The notes below the pieces were generated by a model that worked only from the letters and a program-made list of their open reading frames with translations, searched no databases and had not been told where the DNA came from. The position numbers and the translations under genes were made by a program. DNA of 6,854 bases from Anseongella sp036570465 (GTDB taxonomy: Bacteria; Bacteroidota; Bacteroidia; Sphingobacteriales; Sphingobacteriaceae): positions 1 to 6,854 of the forward strand of contig DATCYD010000091.1 in NCBI GenBank assembly GCA_036570465.1, written 5' to 3'. Positions 1 through 5,690 of the stretch are shown here, one piece after another; within the stretch, counting starts at the first letter, position 1, and the number at the start of each line of letters is the position of its first letter.

Positions 1-188
1 ACCATCAGTGAAAGTTCCTGCTTTCTTCTTACCCATCGACACTGCTTAATGAATACATGAGGGGTAATAACTGGTATTCCTGGTCGATTGAGCAGACCGT
101 TTCGGTCAATGCCAGAGCCGGAAAGGGGAAAGGAAAGAGAAAGACCGAGATGCTGATTGCAAATTACGCTATTAACGTAAAGCGATGA
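1..188 (+). pseudogene. 3' end of a D12-class DNA adenine methylase, apparently frameshifted
   Basis: From base 12 to the TGA at 186-188 the plus strand encodes 58 residues that read like the C-terminus of a Bacteroidota DNA adenine methyltransferase (Dam/D12 class): KFLLSSYPS near the start, an NNWYSW segment, then a basic KGKGKRKTEMLIANY stretch close to the end, as family members have. The catalytic motifs (FxGxG, DPPY) would lie left of the window and cannot be checked. In this frame a TGA sits at 9-11, directly before the KFLLSS segment. Bases 1-9 in frame 1 read Thr-Ile-Ser, which fits the family if a single base is missing around 9-11 (TIS-G-KFLL). It is therefore called a frameshifted gene end, but with so little upstream sequence a sequencing error or a truncated remnant is equally possible. 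Such methylases are often carried by mobile elements. It converges on the response regulator; bases 189-232 between the two stop codons show no clear terminator. Confidence 0.55.
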
Positions 189-232
189 AAGAACCGTTAT
201 CGGGGGCAGGAGAAAACAAATAGCTATCCGCA

Positions 233-991
233 TTACAACGTACTGTTTTTAAGCCGATGACTAATCTCCGGCCAATAATTTTTTCCAAGAGGTAGTTTGT
301 CATTATTCGTCAGTATGACGCTGGTCGGATAAATTTTCTTTACATAGAGCTTGTTCACAAGATAAGATTTATGAATGCGCAAGAATCCTTCCTTGGAAAG
401 GAATCGTTCAGCCGCCGAGATGTACATTTTATGGATGTAATTATTTTCTCGTAAGAAAATCTGGATGTAATCCCGGAGTCCTTTGATGTATATGATATCG
501 GAAAGGCTGACATTGATGTATTGATGATTATCCCGAACGACGAAATACTCGACTTTGGATGACGCCTCCAACTTGTCAGCGGCTACGCCTTCAGGATGGG
601 TATTGTCACTGGATAAAATATCCTCTCGCCTTACTTTGCGAATATACTTGTATATGGCCGCCGTCAGCCGTTTGAAGGTAACCGGTTTCAAGATATAGTC
701 TACAGCATCCACTTCGAATCCTTTTACTGCATATTTCTTGTACCCGGTGACAAAAATATAATGATAATTCCCTTGTAGGGATCTTACCAGATCGATGCCG
801 TCCAAATCCGGCAGTTCTATGTCCATAATCAGCAGATCTGCTTCTTGATGGCGAAGAAAATCAAGGGTGTCGAAAGCGGAGCGACAAATGCCGACTACTT
901 CCAGGAAAGGCATTTCTCTCAGGTATCCTTCCAGGACTTCAGCGGGCGTAGGCTGATCTTCTACTATCACGCATCTTATTTTGCTGTTCAT
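233..991 (-). CDS. LytTR-family response regulator
   Basis: A 252-residue two-component response regulator. Residues 1-120 form a receiver domain: acidic pair Glu11-Asp12, phosphoacceptor Asp57 in LLIMDIELPDLDG, switch residue Thr82 and conserved Lys102 in YILKPV. A charged linker (about 121-147) leads to a LytTR DNA-binding domain at about 148-250, with the family pattern IIYIKGLRDYIQI, then FLRIHKSYLVN and LPLGKNYW. LytTR proteins bind pairs of short direct repeats spaced about two helical turns apart, usually just upstream of a promoter. The ATG at 991 lies 53 nt inside the kinase gene, so the two are translated from one message and surely form a pair. No ATG between 991 and the phosphoacceptor would keep the first receiver strand, so this start is firm. 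The candidate target is the tandem repeat upstream of the small peptide gene, which is inference from spacing and context. Confidence 0.95.
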   Translation of the reverse strand: MNSKIRCVIVEDQPTPAEVLEGYLREMPFLEVVGICRSAFDTLDFLRHQEADLLIMDIELPDLDGIDLVRSLQGNYHYIFVTGYKKYAVKGFEVDAVDYILKPVTFKRLTAAIYKYIRKVRREDILSSDNTHPEGVAADKLEASSKVEYFVVRDNHQYINVSLSDIIYIKGLRDYIQIFLRENNYIHKMYISAAERFLSKEGFLRIHKSYLVNKLYVKKIYPTSVILTNNDKLPLGKNYWPEISHRLKNSTL

Positions 992-2018
992 AAAGAGGAA
1001 GTATTAGCTGCACTGAAAAAACTGGTAGAGTGTTCTCGATTAACAATTCATAGCTGTTTTTATATTGAAGCTCAAGCGTCTTACGGACGTTTTCCAGGCC
1101 GATTCCAACATCCCGGGATTTTGTTTTTTCTCGGTAAGTGTTCTCGATGGAAAAGTAAAGGACGCAGTCTTGTACGATAAAAGATAGTTTTATCGGCTCT
1201 CCCCTGGTTTTACTCCCGTGTTTGAACGCGTTTTCGATAAACTGGATCAGAATGCCTGGTACAATGCAGCCCTCGAAATTTCCCGAGAAACTCGTTTCAA
1301 TGCAGGAAGCGTCCCGAAGTTGCAATTCCTCCAAAGAGAGGTAGTTTTTCAGAAAAGCGATTTCATCCTCGAGATCAATATAATCTTGCTGGCAATCATA
1401 TAACGTATAATGCAACACCGCCGAAAAGTCTTCAATAAATCGCTCTCTGAGATGCCTGTCTTTACCGTTTCTATGAAATGCATAGAGTGCATTGAGCAAA
1501 AAATGAGGGCTGACCCGTGATTTAAGGTGGGCAATCTGGGCTTCCAACTTTTCCCGTTCGGACTGAAGTTGAAGCGTGTAGAATTTTCTAACCGACGCAA
1601 ATATCAATAAAAGACCGTAACTGCGCACATGCTGCAGCACACCCCCGGCCCAACTGCCGGGGGTGATTCTGTATTCTCCTTTGTAGAGTAGACTGTATCC
1701 TATCATGTATACCAGCCCAAAAACTAAGATGGTAGCTGAGAGCATGAGAATGGCCACATACTTTTTCTTTGTAAATAAGGAAGGCAAGATATATAGGACA
1801 GTCAGCACTAATGCTGAGTCCAGGATGAAGGTAAATGCCATCGCCTTCAGAACAGTCGCCAGCTCATATACATGGATATTAGTCAGATAAATCAGCGGTA
1901 AAACAATCAGCCAATATATACCAATAACCATCCAATCGGTACGGCTCAGCCGTTTCCGTCTGTATGCTTGTCCATACATAGGTAAAGGAATTTGTAAACA
2001 ATAATCCTCTTCACCCAT
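939..2018 (-). CDS. LytS/YehU-type membrane sensor histidine kinase
   Basis: A 359-residue sensor kinase of the Bacteroidota His_kinase (LytS/YehU-like) family, partner of the overlapping LytTR regulator. Four hydrophobic segments (about residues 31-50, 56-80, 86-111 and 126-143) form a small sensor without an obvious extracellular domain. A short coiled-coil-like linker (about 150-166) precedes the phosphoacceptor motif SRVSPHFLLNAL with His172. The ATP-binding region has the N-box IENAFKHG (Asn263) and a G-box GIGLENV (305-311). The protein continues about 18 residues past the usual catalytic-domain end, and this tail is the part overlapping the regulator gene. The ATG at 2018 is preferred because it gives a short cytoplasmic N-terminus before the first helix; Met14 is an alternative. 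There is no Shine-Dalgarno sequence, which is common in this phylum. A promoter candidate lies about 42 nt upstream. The signal sensed is unknown; a secreted peptide product would be a natural guess but nothing in the sequence shows it. Confidence 0.95.
   Translation of the reverse strand: MGEEDYCLQIPLPMYGQAYRRKRLSRTDWMVIGIYWLIVLPLIYLTNIHVYELATVLKAMAFTFILDSALVLTVLYILPSLFTKKKYVAILMLSATILVFGLVYMIGYSLLYKGEYRITPGSWAGGVLQHVRSYGLLLIFASVRKFYTLQLQSEREKLEAQIAHLKSRVSPHFLLNALYAFHRNGKDRHLRERFIEDFSAVLHYTLYDCQQDYIDLEDEIAFLKNYLSLEELQLRDASCIETSFSGNFEGCIVPGILIQFIENAFKHGSKTRGEPIKLSFIVQDCVLYFSIENTYREKTKSRDVGIGLENVRKTLELQYKNSYELLIENTLPVFSVQLILPLYEQQNKMRDSRRSAYAR
1640..1665 (-). repeat. Perfect 10-bp GC-rich inverted repeat inside the kinase gene
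   Basis: The arms CACCCCCGGC (1640-1649) and GCCGGGGGTG (1656-1665) are exact reverse complements separated by six bases. The repeat encodes the Thr-Pro-Gly-Ser-Trp-Ala-Gly-Gly-Val stretch in the loop between the third and fourth membrane helices. No T-run follows on either strand, so it is not an intrinsic terminator. It would form a very stable hairpin in the kinase mRNA; whether it has a role or follows from Pro/Gly codons is open. Confidence 0.6.
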
Positions 2019-2059
2019 AAAGCTACGGATTTATAGCGAGAAAGGGTACGGTGCGGCCT

Positions 2060-2091
2060 AAATGATACCCTCAGGGCAGCTTTGGGTCAAA
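2060..2091 (-). promoter_or_regulatory. Candidate Bacteroidota promoter for the kinase-regulator pair
   Basis: On the minus strand TTTG (2091-2088) is followed after 20 nt by TATCATTT (2067-2060), close to the Bacteroidota -33 TTTG / -7 TAnnTTTG pattern with its usual spacing of about 19-21. The -33 element overlaps the stop codon of the SPASM gene, and the -7 ends 41 nt before the kinase ATG. The nonamer GGTATCATT recurs at nearly the same distance upstream of the small peptide gene. This would give the two-component pair its own transcription start inside the operon. No transcript data are available, so this is a pattern match only. Confidence 0.45.
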
Positions 2092-3040
2092 TCAGTGTGA
2101 ATTCAGCGGTCCCTGGAACGGGTTTTGGTCGTGCTGAAATAAGCATGGCATACCGCATAGCCTTATCTTTCACTTCCCTGATCCGGTCTGGGCTGGCGTG
2201 CCAAAGACTGGTAAATGAACTATCGGTGAGGATTGTTTTCAGAGCAATCTCCCGTACGTTTCCGAAATCACGTTTGTGATCCAGGCAATTTTTGATCCGG
2301 CCGAAACGATCAATGCATGCCTTCCGGTTGTAATAGGGGTTGAACCTGAGCGACTCACAAAAAAAATTACGGTTAACCACATAACAGGCAGCTTTCTGCC
2401 TGGTCAGCTCTTTTAAGCTCTTTTGAGATGAAACGATAATAGCATGCTGACCAAGGCGAAGGGAATAAGGTTGCCGGGCACCGTATATGGTCAGCCGGGT
2501 AAGCTTGGGATAGCGGGCAAACAAACTTCTGCCGTCTCCCGGGTAACCGGTGTGATTTACTACCAGGTGGATGGAGCGGAACGAGCAATTTCTGGTAAGA
2601 TCAAGGAGACCTTTAAGGTGTTCGCTATAATTTTTCTGAATAAATCGCAGTTCCAGATGTTTGCACAGCAGAGCATCCAATTGTCTCAATACCCGTGCAA
2701 GCAAATAGTTATCACCGGCATACTCGATTACGACTTGTTGCAAATGGCTGCTGCAATACCATTCCAGCGGCATGTCTTCAAAACGTTCGGGTTCGGTGGT
2801 TCGGAATCCCCATTCCAGCTTCTCCATTTCCGTTACTAGTCCAGCAAGTTGGATGCGCTCGCTCGGCTGGCATCGTACATATAGATCCGTTAAAGATATG
2901 CTGCGCATTCGTTGCAGCTGATGGTAGACAAAGGGTTGAACGCGATGAACCAAGTGCCTATTCAGGTCATAAACTGCGAAGTCATTCTTTCCAACCACCG
3001 GCACAATGCCATTGGACAGTTTAAACCACTCAGTTTTCAT
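2087..3040 (-). CDS. gwsS: Grasp-with-spasm SPASM-like peptide maturase (GwsS-like)
   Basis: A 317-residue protein matching the partner of the ATP-grasp enzyme in grasp-with-spasm peptide systems: a SPASM-type C-terminal domain without a radical SAM domain. The N-terminus (WFKLSNGIVPVVG, residues 5-17, then FAVYDLNRHLVH) has the family's opening pattern. The middle (about 95-230) looks like a degenerate TIM-barrel part. The C-terminal region keeps the signature NPYYNRKACIDRFGRIKNC (234-252) followed by FGNV (259-262). Cys242 and Cys252 are present, but the segment KDKAMRYAM (291-299) has Lys and Met where many relatives carry cysteines (CKDCxFRxxC), and no cysteine follows. Metal or iron-sulfur binding by this domain is therefore doubtful, and a recognition or scaffold role is more likely. 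Its ATG overlaps the preceding small ORF by 11 nt, and the ATP-grasp gene lies just upstream, so co-expression is clear. The family call is strong; the exact biochemical role of GwsS proteins is not something I can state. Confidence 0.85.
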   Translation of the reverse strand: MKTEWFKLSNGIVPVVGKNDFAVYDLNRHLVHRVQPFVYHQLQRMRSISLTDLYVRCQPSERIQLAGLVTEMEKLEWGFRTTEPERFEDMPLEWYCSSHLQQVVIEYAGDNYLLARVLRQLDALLCKHLELRFIQKNYSEHLKGLLDLTRNCSFRSIHLVVNHTGYPGDGRSLFARYPKLTRLTIYGARQPYSLRLGQHAIIVSSQKSLKELTRQKAACYVVNRNFFCESLRFNPYYNRKACIDRFGRIKNCLDHKRDFGNVREIALKTILTDSSFTSLWHASPDRIREVKDKAMRYAMLISARPKPVPGTAEFTLI

Positions 3041-3236
3041 CGTGTATCGCTATCAACGAGGTGGGTTTATAGCCTTCGGTGGTCAGGTAGGCGCTGCTTT
3101 GATGGAGGCAGCTGCTGCTGACCTTTTTCTCCCGGAGCTCGGCAAAATCTTCAATCGGTATGGCCTGCAAAAAGCGGTAGAATACCGGACATCTTTCCAG
3201 GACCGATTCAGGAAACAGGGTGGGTAACAGCGCCAT
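3030..3236 (-). CDS. Small hypothetical ORF (68 aa) between the ATP-grasp and SPASM genes
   Basis: This ORF fills the 167-nt gap between the two maturase genes exactly: its ATG lies 29 nt inside the end of the ATP-grasp gene, and its TGA lies 11 nt inside the start of the SPASM gene. The 68-residue product is not recognised. The first half contains a hydrophobic/aromatic stretch (CPVFYRFLQAIPIEDFAEL); the second half is rich in Ser, Thr, Lys and acidic residues (for example SSAYLTTEGYKPTS), the kind of side chains an ATP-grasp maturase links. It has no membrane segment, no double-glycine motif and no Shine-Dalgarno sequence. It could be a second precursor, a small accessory protein, or merely an open frame that allows coupled translation across the gap. 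The tight overlaps are the main argument that it is translated. Confidence 0.45.
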   Translation of the reverse strand: MALLPTLFPESVLERCPVFYRFLQAIPIEDFAELREKKVSSSCLHQSSAYLTTEGYKPTSLIAIHDEN

Positions 3237-4230
3237 GATTTTTATAGCTATTTTGGTTAACGCGCTTTCCGTCTTGTTTGATCAGCCACTCGGCAATGGC
3301 TTTTTCGAGAAACCGGTTACCTTGCTGGGACTCAAAAAGGTATTGCCCTACCGGATTTACATCAACCAATACCAGTTCGGATCCCTTTTTTAGCAAATCG
3401 ATGGTGCAAATATTCAGATTTAGGTCTTGCATCAACTGTTGCAAAGATTCTTTTTCCTCACCGGTTAAACGGAAGGAATGATAATGCAAGGGCTGGGTAA
3501 GCCGCGTGTGTTTGATATCCGCCTGTCGCTCATCCGCTTTTGAAGGAAGCATTGCAAGGGGATACATGGAACCATCCAGGTAAAACAACCGTACCTCAAA
3601 ATCCGATTCGATAAACTCCTGATAAAGGGAGGTGAAAAATGTATCCGGCAGCAAGTCGATTTCCTGCTGCCTCATTCTTTTTGTGAACGATAGGTATGCG
3701 TAGTCGTCTTTAAGATAGAAAACGGCACCGTGAACAGGTTTGGTAACCACTCGTCCATTATTTTCTCGAAAAAAAGTTTCCAGGTCTTCCCGGTTATTGA
3801 TGAGCCTGGAATGCGGTACTTTAATATGGTATTTACCTGCTCTGTTGAGTACCATCAATTTGTTGACGGCTACCGAATCAAAATGCGGAAGCCATATTTT
3901 ATCCTCTAATAAATAGTAAATAAACTCCAGGCAACTGCTGGCCTCCTCGCGAATATCCTCATGGAGACTTTTCGGTTGACAAATCCCAAATGTGTCGTCA
4001 GCCGTTTGTTTAGGAAGCATTCGGCTGAACCAAACGACATTCACTTCTTCTCTGATGTTCACGTTGTTTACTAAAAGGCTTTCCTTGTCCACGTCGACCA
4101 CAACGCCGGTTTTCCCATAGATCAGCTGGCCCATGGAAAGGCGTAGGAAAGGCGCCCCGTAATAGGCCAGCCAATCCACCACCGGGTCGGTCCCTTGTTC
4201 GTACATATCGCTGCTCAGCACTAAGATCAT
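3208..4230 (-). CDS. gwsG: Grasp-with-spasm ATP-grasp peptide maturase (GwsG-like)
   Basis: A 340-residue ATP-grasp ligase of the microviridin-ligase-like group found in grasp-with-spasm systems. Such enzymes activate a side-chain carboxylate of a precursor with ATP and join it to a hydroxyl or amino side chain, giving omega-ester or omega-amide rings. The N-terminal domain opens with MILVLSSD and VVDWLAYYG (17-25), and WFSRM follows at 67-71. The ATP-grasp fold shows Lys164 in VVTKPV, QEFIESDFEVRLFYLDG (204-220), Asp278 in TIDLL, and the metal-binding VDVNPVGQ (289-296) followed by FLEKAIAEWL. The usual Glu before NP is Asp290, a conservative change. An in-frame ATG exists at 4308, but it would overlap the acyltransferase by 65 nt; the ATG at 4230 is chosen because relatives begin with MILxLS, and an AGGTG sequence lies four bases upstream of it. 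Thirteen nt separate it from the acyltransferase stop. Confidence 0.9.
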   Translation of the reverse strand: MILVLSSDMYEQGTDPVVDWLAYYGAPFLRLSMGQLIYGKTGVVVDVDKESLLVNNVNIREEVNVVWFSRMLPKQTADDTFGICQPKSLHEDIREEASSCLEFIYYLLEDKIWLPHFDSVAVNKLMVLNRAGKYHIKVPHSRLINNREDLETFFRENNGRVVTKPVHGAVFYLKDDYAYLSFTKRMRQQEIDLLPDTFFTSLYQEFIESDFEVRLFYLDGSMYPLAMLPSKADERQADIKHTRLTQPLHYHSFRLTGEEKESLQQLMQDLNLNICTIDLLKKGSELVLVDVNPVGQYLFESQQGNRFLEKAIAEWLIKQDGKRVNQNSYKNHGAVTHPVS

Positions 4231-4243
4231 GCGACACCTGGTT

Positions 4244-5401
4244 TTAATCGCCTTCGATGAAGATTTGATGGTTAACGAAGTATTCCAGTATCTCCTTTCG
4301 AACCACATTTATTTTGGCCGCCCCTCCTTGTTGCCCAGTTTCTGCTAATAGCTCCAATATCTCAGAAGTGATATTTTGGGAAGTGTAGTAATATTTATCG
4401 AATAGGAAATGGTGCTTGCGGTCTGAGGCCAGGGCATACCGTTCTTTGTTGAAGCAATAGGTCTTTGTCGTTTCTACATTGGCTACCCGCTTTTGATAAT
4501 GAAGAGGGTATTTCTTTGCAGAAAGCATCTTGTTTACATACAGCCAGCCTTCCCACTGGTCGGGTGTGTTTGCTACCTGTTCTTCCAACAGCGCAAACAG
4601 TTTACGGGTGGTGCTGGGAACGTAGTGATTTACATCCGTTTCCTTTTCAGGACGAATGGGGGAGAAGAAATGAATAGTAATACCATTGTCCGGTTCCCGG
4701 CGGCTGATTACCGGGACGATGGGCGCGCCGACAAAATGAGAAATGCTGGCGATTCCCTTTCTAACCTGAAGAACTCCCTCGAGAAAATTCACGCTTGTCC
4801 ATTTCTCGCAGCGCTCGTCCTTGGGGTTCCCGGTTTCCCCATCCAGGTAAATCAAAACATTGTATCCTTGTTTTAGCCTTCGTAGTAGCCGGAAGCTGCC
4901 GGCATGGGATCCTATGTCGAGTAGCTCAAAATTCATGTGGTAGTTTTTCTCTGCGCAAAAACGTCTGACATCAGCAGTAATCTCGGCAGCAAGCGACCGG
5001 TAAGCCTGGCTGCTTACTGCTACGGCAAGGTTCATTCCGTACTTGGCAAACACATAGAGCAGGGAGTGGAACGAACCGAAATGGTAACTGCAAAAAATAA
5101 AGCCCTTCTTTTTATGATCCCGCAAAAACTCAAGGTCACCCTCATAGCAAATACGGCCGGTGATCTCTGGCAGCATTTTCCGGTCAAGAATTGAAAGGTG
5201 CTCATGGTACAGGAGGCTGCGATAGAATGCTTCACTGTCCATTTCCTTAAATGGTAATAAATGAAGGAGGTTAGCGCACGTGTACAGGTAATTCCATCGG
5301 TGAGGCGAATAAATATTCTCCACCTGTACCCGGCGCAGCTTGTTTTTTAGCGCCCTTACGCGCCGATCGTATTTTTGGGTCGTGCCTTCCTGAATAATCA
5401 T
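4244..5401 (-). CDS. LpxL/HtrB-type acyltransferase with a C-terminal PqqD/RRE-like domain
   Basis: A 385-residue protein. Residues about 30-292 match the lipid A acyltransferase (LpxL/HtrB, LPLAT-like) family, which moves acyl chains from acyl-ACP to a hydroxyl or amine at the inner membrane. Visible landmarks are CSYHFGSFHSLL (104-115), YLDGETG (185-191), VNFLEG (204-209), RKGIASISHFVGAPIVPVISRR (214-235) and PDQWEGW (280-286). The catalytic H-x4-D/E motif reads H107-x4-H112, so the acidic partner is replaced by histidine. No N-terminal membrane anchor is evident, unlike LpxL. The last 75 residues are outside the family: strands around 321-339 (RYALASDRKHHFLFDKYYY), then ITSEILELLA (344-353) and VRKEILEYFVNHQIFIE (367-383). 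This resembles the helix-plus-wing layout of PqqD-like RiPP recognition elements. Sitting between the peptide gene and the ATP-grasp gene, it may acylate the precursor peptide. The acyltransferase fold is clear; the recognition domain and the peptide substrate are inference. It could instead act on a lipid. Confidence 0.8.
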   Translation of the reverse strand: MIIQEGTTQKYDRRVRALKNKLRRVQVENIYSPHRWNYLYTCANLLHLLPFKEMDSEAFYRSLLYHEHLSILDRKMLPEITGRICYEGDLEFLRDHKKKGFIFCSYHFGSFHSLLYVFAKYGMNLAVAVSSQAYRSLAAEITADVRRFCAEKNYHMNFELLDIGSHAGSFRLLRRLKQGYNVLIYLDGETGNPKDERCEKWTSVNFLEGVLQVRKGIASISHFVGAPIVPVISRREPDNGITIHFFSPIRPEKETDVNHYVPSTTRKLFALLEEQVANTPDQWEGWLYVNKMLSAKKYPLHYQKRVANVETTKTYCFNKERYALASDRKHHFLFDKYYYTSQNITSEILELLAETGQQGGAAKINVVRKEILEYFVNHQIFIEGD

Positions 5402-5414
5402 GATCGATTCTTTG

Positions 5415-5450
5415 AAAAAGCAGCAAGGCCGCTAGCAGAGCCCTGCTGCT
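5415..5450 (-). terminator. Intrinsic terminator or attenuator between the peptide and acyltransferase genes
   Basis: Read on the minus strand, AGCAGCAGGGC (5450-5440) pairs with GCCTTGCTGCT (5429-5419), an 11-bp stem with one G-T wobble and a 10-nt loop, extendable by a few A-T pairs into the flanks. A T-run (5419-5415) follows directly. It starts 5 nt after the stop codon of the small peptide gene and ends 13 nt before the acyltransferase ATG. The placement is typical of RiPP operons, where partial termination keeps the precursor transcript more abundant than the enzyme transcripts. How much transcription reads through cannot be told from sequence. Confidence 0.75.
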
Positions 5451-5455
5451 CTTGG

Positions 5456-5650
5456 TTAAACATGGTCAAAACAACAGGAAGGCACGCCGAAAACTTCATC
5501 GCCATCGGTCTCGGAAGCGAAGCTGCCCAAAGGAACCAGGGCATATTTCTTCACCCGAACTTTCGGATTCTTTTTCTTTTTGCGAACCCCAATCGTTGAA
5601 CCATGGCCCGAAACATTCACGGGCTGACAGGTAGCAATCTGTAACTTCAT
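5456..5650 (-). CDS. Candidate RiPP precursor peptide (64 aa)
   Basis: A 64-residue peptide first in line before the acyltransferase and ATP-grasp genes. A TAA lies in frame two codons upstream of the ATG, so the start is well bounded; a weak AAGG precedes it by 4 nt. The N-terminal third is neutral (MKLQIATCQPVNVSGHGS), the centre is strongly basic (RKKKKNPKVRVKK, 23-35), and the C-terminus is hydrophobic and acidic with ASETDGDEVFG (45-55) and ends PSCCFDHV. The C-terminal part offers Ser43, Ser46, Thr48, Lys and several Asp/Glu residues, which suits an ATP-grasp enzyme that joins acid and hydroxyl or amino side chains. It lacks the double-glycine leader seen in many Bacteroidota precursors and does not match a family I know. 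The separate promoter region upstream and the hairpin directly downstream support a real, strongly expressed small gene. The precursor role is inferred from position and composition. Confidence 0.6.
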   Translation of the reverse strand: MKLQIATCQPVNVSGHGSTIGVRKKKKNPKVRVKKYALVPLGSFASETDGDEVFGVPSCCFDHV

Positions 5651-5690
5651 GTTGCCTTATTTTAGACGTTAAACCATCTGTTCTCAGAAG

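Noticed and set aside
166..182. Small inverted repeat TTACG...CGTAA as a terminator for the convergent genes at the left edge
   Set aside because: Only five A/T-rich base pairs, inside the methylase remnant's coding sequence, and no T-run follows.
845..1180. Plus-strand open frame of 111 codons across the regulator and kinase genes
   Set aside because: It lies opposite two clearly homologous minus-strand genes, and its predicted product shows no recognisable domain.
2087..2165. A frameshift restoring SPASM cysteines near the C-terminus of the SPASM gene (the other frame reads VCHAYF)
   Set aside because: The alternative frame offers only one cysteine and soon hits a stop, and the annotated frame aligns through KDKAMRYA to a plausible natural end, so a pseudogene is not supported.
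2444..2839. Plus-strand open frame of 131 codons inside the SPASM gene
   Set aside because: It is fully antisense to a gene with strong family signatures and has no domain or promoter support of its own.
4231..4308. Upstream ATG at 4308 for the ATP-grasp gene, adding 26 residues
   Set aside because: The extra residues overlap the acyltransferase coding end and do not resemble the family; relatives begin at MILxLS, and the ATG at 4230 has an AGGTG nearby.
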